DNA of 64,000 nt. Source: Dyadobacter sp. UC 10 (GTDB lineage Bacteria; Bacteroidota; Bacteroidia; Cytophagales; Spirosomataceae). The DNA lies in NCBI RefSeq assembly GCF_008369915.1, contig NZ_VSRN01000001.1, forward strand, positions 1,116,001-1,180,000. The letters are read 5' to 3'. Shown here one piece after another: positions 36,160 through 48,362 of the stretch (positions are counted from its first letter, which is position 1; every line of letters begins with the position of its first letter). A model generated the notes under the pieces. It did no database searches. It saw only the letters and a list, made by a program, of their open reading frames with translations, and was not told the origin of the DNA. The position numbers were made by a program, and so were the translations under genes.

Positions 36160-38634
36160 ATGAGCTTTACCGGAAACACTTCCCAACCTATCTCTACAAA
36201 CGCCGCTTACATCCTCACCGACAGCCGACAGGTTTCATTCCCTGACCAGAGTATCTTTTTTGCGATCAGGGGTGAAAGGCATGATGGACACCAATTTATT
36301 CCTGAGCTGTATCTGGCTGGTATTCGCGAATTTGTGGTGGAAGAAGCGCACTTATCCGAACATCTTCGTGAGTTGACAGCAGGATGGAACGACGCCAAAA
36401 TTTGGACGGTACCCTCGGCGATCCGGGCACTGCAAAAGCTGGTTTCCGGCAAACGCAATCAATTTGCTATTCCGGTTGTAGGAATTGCGGGGAGCAATGG
36501 AAAGACAATCGTGAAAGAGTGGCTTGTTCAGCTGCTTTCTCCGGGAAACCGCATTGTAGCCAGTCCAAAAAGCTATAATTCGCAGATCGGCGTACCGCTT
36601 TCCGTCTGGAATATGGGGCAGGAGCATACTTTAGGAATCTTCGAGGCAGGCATTTCACAGGCACATGAGATGGAGTATCTGCAACCAGTCATGCAGCCTA
36701 CAATAGGCATTTTCACCAACATCGGCACTGCCCACGATCACGGTTTCAGAAGCCGTAAACAAAAGATTACCGAGAAGTTACGCCTTTTCACAAAGGTCAA
36801 AAAGCTAATTTATCGCAAGGATTACACGGATATTGACGAAGAGATCAGGCTGATTTTAAAGCCGGTGAATGCGTTTTTGCAGACATTGAGCTGGGGAAGT
36901 CCCCGTAGTGGTGCGGATGTTCAGGTAACATTTGCGGACCGGAAAGACAGGACAATAATTTCTGTTAGTGGTAAATTGGGCACACATTATTTCGAAACGC
37001 ATTTTCGCGACGAAGCTTCGCTGGAAAACCTCACACACTGCCTTGTTTTCATGCTCGACTACGGCATTCCGGCTGCAACTGTCCAGGAACGGATCAGGCA
37101 TTTGAAACCGGTTTCAATGCGACTGGAACTCAAAGAAGGAATTAATCACAATTATGTGATCGACGATGCTTATAACAATGATATTCAGGGACTTTCAATG
37201 GCCCTTAATTTTCTGGACCAGCAGGAACAGCGTCAAAAAAAGGCAGTTATTCTTTCCGATGTTCTCCAAACCGGACAAACGCCTTTCGAGCTTTACAGCT
37301 CAGTTTCCAAATTATTAAAGGAAAAAAATATACAACAACTCATCGCTATCGGCCCGAATATCAGCGGGCAATCAGAGCTGTTCGACTTTCCGGATCAGGC
37401 TTTTTTCCCCGATACCGATACATTTCTGAAATCATTTTCCTTTCACTCCCTGACAGACAGCCTCGTTCTTGTGAAAGGTGCCAGGCCGTTTTCCTTTGAG
37501 AAGATCGTACAGCGTTTACAGCAAAAAGCACACGCTACCGTACTGGAAATCAACCTGGATGCGCTTTCCCACAATCTTAATTACTACCGGTCACGGGTGG
37601 GCAAGGAAACGAAAATCATGGCGATGGTGAAAGCATTTGCCTATGGAAGCGGCAGTGCTGAGGTAGCATCTCTGCTCCAATACCATCGTGTAGATTACCT
37701 CGGAGTAGCTTATGCGGACGAGGGTGTAGCCCTTCGCCAGAATGGTATCACGCTGCCGGTTATGGTGATGAGCCCGGCCACACCCACTTTTGACCTTCTT
37801 TTACAATATAAACTGGAACCGGAAATTTACAGCCGGAGCGTTCTGGAAGACTGGATTATTTATATCGACAAACAAGAAAAAGGCGCATATATCCCTCCTA
37901 TCCATTTAAAATTGGATACCGGCATGCACCGGCTGGGTTTTGTGGCAGACGACCTTACCTGGCTGATTGAAAAATTGACAGAAAATCCATCTGTAAAAGT
38001 CTCAAGTATTTTTTCTCATCTGGTTGGAGCCGATGAGGGGGTACACAATGAATTTTCTCAACATCAGTACCAGATGTTCACAGCAGGGGCCGCGCAGATC
38101 GAAAAGGTACTTGGGTATAAAACGATCAAGCACATACTCAATTCCGCAGGTATCGTTCGATTCCAGGATTTCAAGCTGGATATGGTCAGATTGGGAATCG
38201 GGCTTTATGGCGTGGAGGCTACCGGCCAGGATCAAAACGCGTTACAGCCCGCAGGCACATTGAAAACCGTGATTTCCCAGATCAAATATTTGACCAGCGG
38301 CGAAACCGTCGGTTACAGCAGAAAAGGTCAGATCGATCATGATTCGGCCATTGCTACACTTGCAATAGGCTATGCAGACGGTTACGACAGACGGCTCGGA
38401 AATGGTGTAGGCAAAGTATTCGTGAATGGAACACTTTGCCCGACCATCGGAAATATCTGCATGGACATGACCATGGTGGATGTAACCAACGCACATGCCG
38501 AAGAAGGTGACGAGGTAATTATTTTTGGCAAAGAAGTGACGATTATCGACCTCGCGAAAGCGATCGGCACCATTCCCTACGAAATACTGACAGGAATAGG
38601 CGATCGCGTAAAAAGGGTTTTTTATAAAGAATAG
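36160..38634 (+). CDS. Bifunctional MurF-type ligase / alanine racemase
   Basis: An 824-residue fusion joining two steps that feed the same peptidoglycan precursor. The N-terminal part (about 1-455) is a Mur ligase (UDP-MurNAc-tripeptide:D-Ala-D-Ala ligase type) with P-loop GIAGSNGKT at 108-116. The C-terminal part (about 460-824) is an alanine racemase with the PLP lysine Lys491 in MVKAFAYGSGS, VGYSRKGQ, and the MDMTMVDV block. Fusions of this type occur in Bacteroidota. Its 3' end is one base from the opposite ppk1 stop, so no terminator can lie between them. Confidence 0.95.
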   Translation: MSFTGNTSQPISTNAAYILTDSRQVSFPDQSIFFAIRGERHDGHQFIPELYLAGIREFVVEEAHLSEHLRELTAGWNDAKIWTVPSAIRALQKLVSGKRNQFAIPVVGIAGSNGKTIVKEWLVQLLSPGNRIVASPKSYNSQIGVPLSVWNMGQEHTLGIFEAGISQAHEMEYLQPVMQPTIGIFTNIGTAHDHGFRSRKQKITEKLRLFTKVKKLIYRKDYTDIDEEIRLILKPVNAFLQTLSWGSPRSGADVQVTFADRKDRTIISVSGKLGTHYFETHFRDEASLENLTHCLVFMLDYGIPAATVQERIRHLKPVSMRLELKEGINHNYVIDDAYNNDIQGLSMALNFLDQQEQRQKKAVILSDVLQTGQTPFELYSSVSKLLKEKNIQQLIAIGPNISGQSELFDFPDQAFFPDTDTFLKSFSFHSLTDSLVLVKGARPFSFEKIVQRLQQKAHATVLEINLDALSHNLNYYRSRVGKETKIMAMVKAFAYGSGSAEVASLLQYHRVDYLGVAYADEGVALRQNGITLPVMVMSPATPTFDLLLQYKLEPEIYSRSVLEDWIIYIDKQEKGAYIPPIHLKLDTGMHRLGFVADDLTWLIEKLTENPSVKVSSIFSHLVGADEGVHNEFSQHQYQMFTAGAAQIEKVLGYKTIKHILNSAGIVRFQDFKLDMVRLGIGLYGVEATGQDQNALQPAGTLKTVISQIKYLTSGETVGYSRKGQIDHDSAIATLAIGYADGYDRRLGNGVGKVFVNGTLCPTIGNICMDMTMVDVTNAHAEEGDEVIIFGKEVTIIDLAKAIGTIPYEILTGIGDRVKRVFYKE

Positions 38635-38635
38635 C

Positions 38636-40945
38636 TTATTGACCGGTCGCTTCCTCCTGGACTTCCGGTTCTGCCTGTTCTGTTTCCGTTCCCTGCGACT
38701 CCAACTTTTTATCTTCCGATTGAAAGAGGTGTGTAGCCATTACTTCGTCCAGTCTCACATTATAAAAGGCTTTGTGCACGTTGAGTGGCTCTACACCTTC
38801 TTCAATTTCGCATTTGATGTACGAACCGTCTTCCTGCAATTCATAAGCATTCACATTGTCCATCAGACTATAAGCCAGAATATGGATCGCTTCCTGACGT
38901 ACGCGAGGGTCAACCAGCTTGAAAAGTGATTCGATCCTCTTGTCAAAACTCCGTACCATGGCGTCGGCGCTGCCTCCGTAAACAAGCGGGTTACCGTTCT
39001 GATGAAAGTAGAAGATACGCGAATGTTCCAGAAAATCTCCAACAAGCGATCTCACCGTAATGTTCTCACTCAATCCCTGCCGTTTAGGCCGCAAACAGCA
39101 CATTCCTCTTACTATCAAACGAATGGGTACGCCGGCTTCGGAAGCTTTGTACAATTCCAAAATGGTATCCCGGTCTTCCAGCGAGTTGATTTTGATACAG
39201 ATACCACTTTTTAATCCGGCTTTTGCATTCTCTGCTTCCTGCTGGATCAGTTCGATCAATTTGGCCCGCATGTAGCGCGGCGCTGTGATCAGGTTCTGGT
39301 ATTCGGTCGGGATCGAATGCCCGGTTATGACATTAAAAAATTCGGAAATATCATGCGTATATTCCTCATTCGAAGTCAGCAGGCCGGTATCTGTATAAAG
39401 CCTCGACGTATCTTCGTTATAGTTTCCGCTTGAAAGGTGCGCATAGCGTAAAACGCGGTTGCCTTCATTGCGGACGATCAGCAGCAACTTGGTATGCGTT
39501 TTTAACAAACCGATCCCGTAAATCACAAAGCAGCCAGCCTTTTGTAGCCGCTGCGCTTCTCGGATATTATTCTCCTCGTCGAAACGCGCCTTTACTTCAA
39601 ATAAGACCGCCACGTGCTTGCCGTTTTCAGCAGCATGCAAGAGCGCCTCGGTAACGCGCGAATTTTTGGCAAGCCGGTAAATTGTCAGCTTGATGGAAAG
39701 TACTTTCGGATCTTCGGCTGCCTGCTCGAGAAGCTGCAAAACCGGCTCGAAATTATTGTAAGGATGGTGCAGCAGAATATCCCGCTCACGCATGGTCTCA
39801 AAAATATCAGGAATGCGCTCACGATCCAGGCCGAGCGGCGGTACCGGCGGGTGAATCGGGGGGATCTGGTCTTTGAACTCCGGATGTTTGATAATATTCC
39901 AGAATGCGGTGTAATCGATCAGTCCCTCGGTCGGAAAGACATTGTAATCATCTATTTCCCAGCGTTTTTTAATAAGATTTAAAAGATCAGGGTTAATATC
40001 GGGCTCAATAGAAACCTGCACGACGCGCCCCAGCCTCCTGCTTTTAATCTTTTGCTTGATTTCATCAATAAAGTCCGCCTCGATATCGTCGCTTTCTTCC
40101 AGTGTAAAATCACCGTTTCTGAGAATACGGAAAAGGTTTGTGGAAACGATATCGACATTTCGGTACAGTTTATTAATATGCTTTCGGACGATATTTTCAA
40201 TGGGTACGAAAAGCAGCTCGTCTTCCCGCTCTATGACGTAAAAACGCGGCAGGTTAAGCGGCAACTGCACAAATGACAGCTTCCGGTCTTCCTCGGACGT
40301 GGTTCCTTTGACCTGTGTAATCACACCCAGCACCAGTACTTTGGCAAGCAAAACAGGAAATGCATGCGTGTAGTCAAAAAGCATTGGCGTGAGCATCGGG
40401 TACACCGTGCGCTCAAAATATTCTTCAACAGCCGTTCTCTCTTCTTCCACGATTTCATCGAAACCCACGATCCTGAAACCGTGTTTGGCAAAAAGTGGCT
40501 TCAATTGGTTCGTGTAGCATTCGTTCTGCCTGCGCACAAAATCATGGATTTCGCGCATCATTACTTTCCTGAAAGGTATTTCCCGTAAACCCGAGTAGTC
40601 GAGACGTTCCTTACCGAAATCGAGGTAATTATAGAGACTACCGACCCGGATGGTAAAGAATTCATCGAGGTTGGAGGATGTAATGGCGAGGAATTTCAGG
40701 CGGTCAAAGAGGTTTCTTTCTTCGTCCAAAGCCTGATCGAGCACCCGGTCATTGAATTTCAGCCAGCTCAGGTCCCTACTGATCATATCGCTTTGCTGCA
40801 CCAGGCTAGCCGCCTTCTCCGACGAGCTTACCACCTTGTTCTCTTCAGTGGGTGCCGGTTCTTTGGTGCTTTTGAAAAAGGCGAGCAAATTGGTCAGCTT
40901 ACCCTTCTTTTCATTGCTATATGTGTGGTCGCTTGAATCGGACAT
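38636..40945 (-). CDS. ppk1: Polyphosphate kinase 1
   Basis: Makes and degrades long inorganic polyphosphate from ATP. The 769-residue product has the N-terminal helical domain (SRDLSWLKFNDRVLDQALDE at about 55-74), the middle head domain and two C-terminal phospholipase-D-like domains. His503 in RYAHLSSGNYNEDTSRLY lies where the autophosphorylated His of the family is expected, and the FYFHQNG segment follows in the last domain. Both ends are acidic or Gln-rich. No ppx gene is adjacent. Confidence 0.95.
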   Translation of the reverse strand: MSDSSDHTYSNEKKGKLTNLLAFFKSTKEPAPTEENKVVSSSEKAASLVQQSDMISRDLSWLKFNDRVLDQALDEERNLFDRLKFLAITSSNLDEFFTIRVGSLYNYLDFGKERLDYSGLREIPFRKVMMREIHDFVRRQNECYTNQLKPLFAKHGFRIVGFDEIVEEERTAVEEYFERTVYPMLTPMLFDYTHAFPVLLAKVLVLGVITQVKGTTSEEDRKLSFVQLPLNLPRFYVIEREDELLFVPIENIVRKHINKLYRNVDIVSTNLFRILRNGDFTLEESDDIEADFIDEIKQKIKSRRLGRVVQVSIEPDINPDLLNLIKKRWEIDDYNVFPTEGLIDYTAFWNIIKHPEFKDQIPPIHPPVPPLGLDRERIPDIFETMRERDILLHHPYNNFEPVLQLLEQAAEDPKVLSIKLTIYRLAKNSRVTEALLHAAENGKHVAVLFEVKARFDEENNIREAQRLQKAGCFVIYGIGLLKTHTKLLLIVRNEGNRVLRYAHLSSGNYNEDTSRLYTDTGLLTSNEEYTHDISEFFNVITGHSIPTEYQNLITAPRYMRAKLIELIQQEAENAKAGLKSGICIKINSLEDRDTILELYKASEAGVPIRLIVRGMCCLRPKRQGLSENITVRSLVGDFLEHSRIFYFHQNGNPLVYGGSADAMVRSFDKRIESLFKLVDPRVRQEAIHILAYSLMDNVNAYELQEDGSYIKCEIEEGVEPLNVHKAFYNVRLDEVMATHLFQSEDKKLESQGTETEQAEPEVQEEATGQ

Positions 40946-41044
40946 AAAAAATCAATGTTGATAAATGTAAAACCTACTAAAATTTCAACGAATGTAAATA
41001 ATCTATTGTTTCTGCCCGGATGAACTTTCTGTTAAATTTTGGCA

Positions 41045-41084
41045 TCAAAAAGAAACGGATGACTGCCAATGACAGCCACCCGTT
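41045..41084 (-). terminator. Intrinsic terminator after gyrB
   Basis: On the minus strand a 12-base stem (41084-41073 with 41065-41054, two G-U pairs) with a seven-base loop is followed by TCTTTTTG. It lies about 27 bases beyond the gyrB stop. Confidence 0.82.
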
Positions 41085-41111
41085 CTTACAAATCCGGTAT
41101 GAAATCAAAGG

Positions 41112-43079
<1,968 letters not shown>

Positions 43080-43121
43080 TCACCTGGACAAAAAGAACCG
43101 ATTTGTGGCCTTTTAAGCATG

Positions 43122-43129
43122 CAAAGATA
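43122..43129 (-). promoter_or_regulatory. Candidate -7 element for gyrB
   Basis: The minus strand reads TATCTTTG, an exact match to TAnnTTTG, giving a start site near 43115 and a leader of about 48 bases. No TTTG is seen at the -33 spacing. Confidence 0.4.
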
Positions 43130-43263
43130 CGTTTTTTTTCGCAGGATTCCAGCCTTCAGGCAGTATTTAATCCATATCCCGGAAGCATCGGAAAATATTA
43201 AATAACCAATATTGATATTGATTAGTGATGCGCTAAAACAAGTCGGGAAGTACGCTTTGCAAC

Positions 43264-44961
43264 CTATTGCAAAGTAAGTCCTCCGGCAGTTACCAGCAGC
43301 GATTTATCAAGCCGGAAAAAAGTTTTTTTACCCTCGTCACTCACATCCAGAACACCCAGCTCGTAGCCTCCGGGTTTCAGATCGTCTATCCGGAAAAAAG
43401 CATTGAAGCCCGGCTTGTAGTAAGTACCCCTCGTGATAATTTCCTTTCTTGCCTCCACTTTCGGATTTGCATTTGCCAGATGTATCTGTCCGTTCCCCTG
43501 GTCTTTCAAAACCAGAAAACGGTTGCCGGACAGTCCTTTTCTTATCGGTTGCTTATTGCTTGAAATGAAATAGTGTGTAAGGATTTCGGTTCTTTCCCGA
43601 GACAGTCGCTCCATTTTCCACTTCTCCACATACATCTTGTAATCTGTCGTCGTACTCGTCGCAGCGTTAAACATCGAGTCAAGTTCCGCCATTTCGACGA
43701 CAGGTTTAGGTAAGCTGAAAAAACCTTTTTCATATCCGGGCGTCAGATAAAAGTCTGCATTCCGCGTAATCGCCTTCTCAACGGAGAACATATTATGATT
43801 TGTTTTCCAGTTATAGACGTCGGCCAGGTACATGGTTTTTTGCCCGGCCACCATGCCTGTAAATTTGTAATATGAGTAACCCCAGTAGAAAATGCTCAAT
43901 CCGATCATGGCAGTCAGCACAGTCCTTTTTCTGAAAAAGGACGTGTAATCAATCAGCATAATGTAAAAGATGACGGTAGCAAGCGCAGCATAAATCTGGA
44001 AGCGACTGGCAATTGTGCTTCCTGCCCATGAGCGAAAAAGGGCGATCACTGTGCTGGTTATGAATATAAAGGCAAATAACGCGAGCAGCTCAACTGTCCC
44101 CGGCTTCGCAGTAACCGGTTTGCCGAAGTAAACCCGCGCTATTTTAAACAGAATAAATGCCATGAATGCGACCATCACAATACCCCACACTGCCGACCAT
44201 AGCTCTGGCTCGGCCCAAAGCGACATGCTCGATCCTATAAAGCCAAAAAGCGATGAGAGAAAGCTGATTACATCGTTGGGTAGCCTTCCCGCCTGTCCGG
44301 ATTCGTAACCAATAATGTAAATAAGGAAGCAGGAGATCATAAAAACCGTCGTCATAATCGCCCCTTTAAAATCTCTCAGGCAAAGAAAGTACAGGATGAT
44401 GGCCGGAAAGGACAAGATACCGTTCCCATGCGTGAACGTGGCCAGAAAACAACACAACATAGCGCCATAAAAAGCGGAAGCACTGCGGCGCGAAACAAGT
44501 ATGATGGCCGTGACAGTAAATGCGGTCAGGTAAGAATGCTGCATACCAGTCAAAGCCCAGTTCGAGATTTCGTGATACAGGGGCTGAAAAAAGAGAAACG
44601 GGGCTGGCAGGAAATAGATAAGCGGCAATCTGGTTTTCCTGAACTGCAAATACAGAAAATAGAAAATATAGATCAGATTGAAAGAGACCAGGACAATATA
44701 AAACCGGAAGTTCAGCTGGCCGGTAACGTAATATTCCATGAGGGCAACGAACCGCGGAACAGCCGCTTTATGGTCATTGAATGTCCTGAACAGTTCCTTT
44801 AACACGCCGGCCAATCCAAGGCCGCTCGGGGAAATCGCTTCAATGAACTGGATCAGAAGGAAATCGTCCTGATAAGGAAAATTTACTGAGTAGTAATAAT
44901 TATAGGCTACAAAAATGAGGGCAACAAGAATAAGAACAACACCCGCTAAAATTCGCTGCAT
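43264..44961 (-). CDS. Putative GT-C-type integral membrane glycosyltransferase
   Basis: A 565-residue protein with about ten predicted membrane helices and a soluble C-terminal domain. The first extracytoplasmic loop carries Asp32-Asp33 (FPYQDDFLL) and, later, FNDHKAAVPR (61-70), an arrangement like that of GT-C glycosyltransferases that use lipid-linked sugars. The C-terminal 130 residues look beta-rich. ATG 44961 is used; an in-frame TTG at 45006 would add 15 residues. The GT-C call is motif-based and not certain. It is followed by gyrB on the same strand and preceded by a terminator. Confidence 0.55.
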   Translation of the reverse strand: MQRILAGVVLILVALIFVAYNYYYSVNFPYQDDFLLIQFIEAISPSGLGLAGVLKELFRTFNDHKAAVPRFVALMEYYVTGQLNFRFYIVLVSFNLIYIFYFLYLQFRKTRLPLIYFLPAPFLFFQPLYHEISNWALTGMQHSYLTAFTVTAIILVSRRSASAFYGAMLCCFLATFTHGNGILSFPAIILYFLCLRDFKGAIMTTVFMISCFLIYIIGYESGQAGRLPNDVISFLSSLFGFIGSSMSLWAEPELWSAVWGIVMVAFMAFILFKIARVYFGKPVTAKPGTVELLALFAFIFITSTVIALFRSWAGSTIASRFQIYAALATVIFYIMLIDYTSFFRKRTVLTAMIGLSIFYWGYSYYKFTGMVAGQKTMYLADVYNWKTNHNMFSVEKAITRNADFYLTPGYEKGFFSLPKPVVEMAELDSMFNAATSTTTDYKMYVEKWKMERLSRERTEILTHYFISSNKQPIRKGLSGNRFLVLKDQGNGQIHLANANPKVEARKEIITRGTYYKPGFNAFFRIDDLKPGGYELGVLDVSDEGKKTFFRLDKSLLVTAGGLTLQ

Positions 44962-45097
44962 AGGCCAGACTAAATAGATGAAGAGCTTATCCGGCCCCCA
45001 AACCAAAGATATAGAAGGCAGGACGTAGCAAATCTAATTTATTAGTCGTTATTCTCAAATTCCAGCCTATGCACAACATACTTAACGGAACACTTTA

Positions 45098-45131
45098 AAG
45101 CATAAAAGCCACTTTAAGGTGGCTTTTATGC
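45098..45131 (-). terminator. Intrinsic terminator after the SGNH/propeller/cytochrome gene
   Basis: A perfect 13-base stem (45131-45119 with 45112-45100) with a six-base loop lies 16 bases beyond the stop codon and is followed on the minus strand by a short TTTAAAG run. Confidence 0.75.
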
Positions 45132-45146
45132 TGGTTTAATGCGTAC

Positions 45147-48100
45147 TTACATCTTTTCCATCGGATGCTCTTTCAGCAGCTGTTCGGGTGAATAAAAATC
45201 CTTTTTGCTCTCCGTAGCGGCCCGAACCTGCTTCACTTTCTCAGGCGAAATGGCCGGCCCCTTATTGCCAAACGAATTCCTCACATATGTAAGCACTGCG
45301 GCAATTTCGTCATCCTTTAAGAGTCCCCCGAAAGGTGTCATCGGAACTTGTCCGGGATATTTCTTACCACTTACTTCAATAGGCCCCAGTAATCCTTTCA
45401 GTGCCAGTTTGATCAATCTCTCGTCGCTACCCAATACCCAGTTCGTGTTATTTAATGGAGGAAAACCAGCTGCGGCAAGTCCTTTTCCGTCAGGCTGGTG
45501 GCAAGTCGCGCAGTAGCCTTCCTTCGCATAAATCTGTCTTCCCTGGTTAAAGAGGATCAGATCATTTCCTTTCAGCGAAGTTTTGGCCACAGCTTCTTTG
45601 TCTTTCTTCACATTCTCCCCTTTCAAGTGTGCCTCAGCTGCTTCAAAGGCATGAATTGTCCATTCGTCAAGTGGCATCTTCTTAGCTTCCGCCAGAATAG
45701 GCAGCCCTTTTTCCTTACCAATCCACGATGCAGCAACTATACCTACAAGTCGTACACGGCTATTTTCATCTTTCACGGCCTGCATCAGCAGTTCGGCCTG
45801 ATCCGGCACCTGGTGTCCGGTATAGCGCACAACCTGAACTGCCGCAGCGCGCGCATGGTAATCTTTGGCTTTCAGTAGTTGTTTTAATAGCTTTTGATCT
45901 ACTTTATTCAAACCCCAGCTCACCCATAAACCTTCCAGCAAATGGTGTTCATAACGTGGGTCATTCTTGTCGAGCCCTGCAATCCAGGTATTCATTTTAG
46001 ATAAAACCTGTGCTGCGTCACGTCCCCTCAACTCTCTTCTGGTACGGTATCTCGTGCGGTACTCAGGCAATTTCAGGTTATCCAGTAGTTGTTCAATAGT
46101 AGCACCATCGACTTTAGCTGGAATAACCAGCGGACGAGAAGGATAGGTAATGCGGTAAACGCGGCCGTGAGAATGGTCACGCAACGGGTCGCGCGCATTG
46201 TGCTGCATGTGTCCGATCAGGATATTATGCCAGTCGATCACGTAGAGGGAGCCGTCGGGTGCAAATTCCATATCCACGGGGCGGAAGTTGCGGTCTTCAC
46301 TTACTACCAGGTCCTGCCGGTGGCGGCTTTTGTAACCAGTTCCGTCATCTACCAAAGTATGTTCTTTCGTCCCCAAAAAGCCGATCGTATTGTTGATCAG
46401 AAAATCTCCCTGCAATTCCTCGGGGAAATGGCGGCTTGATACAAATTCAAGACCGGAAGTCGGCCGCACACGGTGCTTGTCTTCTACCAGCTGCACCGAT
46501 TTGTGCGTCGCTTCGCCGTATCTCGGCAAAACGCTGCCCGGCATCATCCACCGCACATCAGGACTCGAAGTTTCCGCAAAAAATGGCTGCCCCCAATCAT
46601 CGAATGCAATACCCCATGGATTAGGGATTGAAAGCTGCGCGGTACGTTCAAGCTTTTTCAATTGTGGCGCATAACGGTAAAAGCCACCGTTCGTTGCACG
46701 AACCGGTCCGTAAGAAGTTTCTACATTCGTGTGCAGAAAAACGCCTTCTCCCGAATAAATGGCGCCCGAAGGGTCGACTGTGAATGCGTGGCTGTTGTGG
46801 TGCGTATCGTGGTCATCGAAACCGCTGAGCAGGATCTCCATTTTATCCGCCTTATCATCTCCATTCGTATCCGCAAAAAATTTAAGGTTGGTACCCGCTG
46901 AAACATACACACCTTCCGGGGCTATTTCGAAACCGAGTGGCAAATGCAGGCCATCGGCGAAAACGGTTTGCTTATCCGCTTTTCCGTCGTTATTAGTATC
47001 TTCCAGAATGATGATCTTGTCGTCAGGCTTCGTGTCTCCCGGCTTGTAATGCGGGTAACTCGGCATGGTCGCAACCCACAGCCGGCCTTTGTTGTCGAAA
47101 GACATCTGCATTGGTTTCGCCAGGTCCGGAAACTCTTCTTCGGAAGCAAAAAGCTCTATTTTATAACCCTCAGGCACTTTTAGTTTACTCAACGCATCCT
47201 GACCGTACAGGTATTGAAGACTGCCGTTTTTTTCCGGGTTAAAGTTGGTTTTGACCGGTGGCAATGGTTTCGTGTTCTTATCAGCAGCAGCCAGGTCTGT
47301 TTTCTGACCTTTTGAAGCAGCGAGCCAAACGGCTTTATCCCGAATATCTGTCATTTCCCGGATCTTCTCGATTTCCGCTGGATAATTATCTGGGCCGAAA
47401 GGGTTATACCTGCGACCATAAACGTGCACCCCGTTCGGGACTTTAAAATCGTTGTGCCACATCCAGTTTTTCTCATCAACAGCTGCATGGATTAACTGCC
47501 TGTTAGCCTCGGCCTTGGGAGCAGCTTTACCAAAAACCTGATCAGCCAGCAATACACCCAGCTTTTTATAACCTTCCGCATTCAGCTGAGAACCATCGAT
47601 CGTTAACGGCTCTTTGCTTTCTGCGTACCATTTTTGCGAGGGTGTGAATGCATCTACGAAGAGAATCTTATTCTGATCTGCTACCTCTTTCATAGCTTTC
47701 GAGTACATCGAAAGATTCTCATTTTCCTTCTTACCGTTTGGTAAATCATATTGGCCAGACAAATCTTCAAATGCAATAGGAGAAACAATAGCCAGCTTAG
47801 GGGTAGTGGCGCCGTTGTATTTTTGGGTCAATGTGTATTTGATGAATGCATCGAGCTCAGCTTTGTAATTCGCAAGCCCCTCTTTGCCTTGAAAAGATTC
47901 ATTATAGCCAAAAAAAGCAACGATAACATCTGCTTTCAGGCGGGTTAACCATTGGTCCGGTGTATCGAAGTGACCTTCACTTTGCGATGGATTAGCGAGT
48001 TCCGTCTGAAACTTTTCGGCTCCCGGAAATGCCCAGGGAGAGTTTCTGCTTGCGTGCGGTCTGAAACCTGGGGTGTCGCCACCGTCGCACATATTACGGA

Positions 48101-48320
48101 TGAAAAGTTCATTTTGGGGATAGCGTACGTGCAACTCCGTCTCGAAGTTGTCGTAATTCATCATTCTGGATCCCAGGTTGTTTCCGAGCAAAACAATGTG
48201 CGAGCCTTTCTGAATGGCGATGGAGGCTGTTTGATTGAATTTGAAAGCACTGAACGCGATCAGGGCCAATCCAAATACAATAAGCGATATGTGAACGCTG
48301 ATTCTTTTGGGTTTAGACAT
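45147..48320 (-). CDS. SGNH hydrolase / PVC-type propeller / HEAT / cytochrome c fusion protein
   Basis: A 1057-residue exported protein with four parts: a membrane-anchor or signal segment (about 10-28); an SGNH/GDSL-like domain (about 38-265) with VLLGNNLG, GYNES and a C-terminal SQLNAEGY block; a haem-binding PVC-type beta-propeller region (about 375-755) with NNDGKADK and NGDDKADK repeats and DWHNILIGHMQ; HEAT-like helices (about 775-900); and a cytochrome c domain with haem motif C937-ATC-H941 and a later Met ligand (VPMTPFGG). The SGNH Ser position carries Asn in GNN, so esterase activity is doubtful. It follows ThuA after 42 bases on the same strand. Confidence 0.85.
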   Translation of the reverse strand: MSKPKRISVHISLIVFGLALIAFSAFKFNQTASIAIQKGSHIVLLGNNLGSRMMNYDNFETELHVRYPQNELFIRNMCDGGDTPGFRPHASRNSPWAFPGAEKFQTELANPSQSEGHFDTPDQWLTRLKADVIVAFFGYNESFQGKEGLANYKAELDAFIKYTLTQKYNGATTPKLAIVSPIAFEDLSGQYDLPNGKKENENLSMYSKAMKEVADQNKILFVDAFTPSQKWYAESKEPLTIDGSQLNAEGYKKLGVLLADQVFGKAAPKAEANRQLIHAAVDEKNWMWHNDFKVPNGVHVYGRRYNPFGPDNYPAEIEKIREMTDIRDKAVWLAASKGQKTDLAAADKNTKPLPPVKTNFNPEKNGSLQYLYGQDALSKLKVPEGYKIELFASEEEFPDLAKPMQMSFDNKGRLWVATMPSYPHYKPGDTKPDDKIIILEDTNNDGKADKQTVFADGLHLPLGFEIAPEGVYVSAGTNLKFFADTNGDDKADKMEILLSGFDDHDTHHNSHAFTVDPSGAIYSGEGVFLHTNVETSYGPVRATNGGFYRYAPQLKKLERTAQLSIPNPWGIAFDDWGQPFFAETSSPDVRWMMPGSVLPRYGEATHKSVQLVEDKHRVRPTSGLEFVSSRHFPEELQGDFLINNTIGFLGTKEHTLVDDGTGYKSRHRQDLVVSEDRNFRPVDMEFAPDGSLYVIDWHNILIGHMQHNARDPLRDHSHGRVYRITYPSRPLVIPAKVDGATIEQLLDNLKLPEYRTRYRTRRELRGRDAAQVLSKMNTWIAGLDKNDPRYEHHLLEGLWVSWGLNKVDQKLLKQLLKAKDYHARAAAVQVVRYTGHQVPDQAELLMQAVKDENSRVRLVGIVAASWIGKEKGLPILAEAKKMPLDEWTIHAFEAAEAHLKGENVKKDKEAVAKTSLKGNDLILFNQGRQIYAKEGYCATCHQPDGKGLAAAGFPPLNNTNWVLGSDERLIKLALKGLLGPIEVSGKKYPGQVPMTPFGGLLKDDEIAAVLTYVRNSFGNKGPAISPEKVKQVRAATESKKDFYSPEQLLKEHPMEKM

Positions 48321-48362
48321 CTTGTTAGTAATTCTTAGGTTGGATTAGGAAGTATGCAGGTA

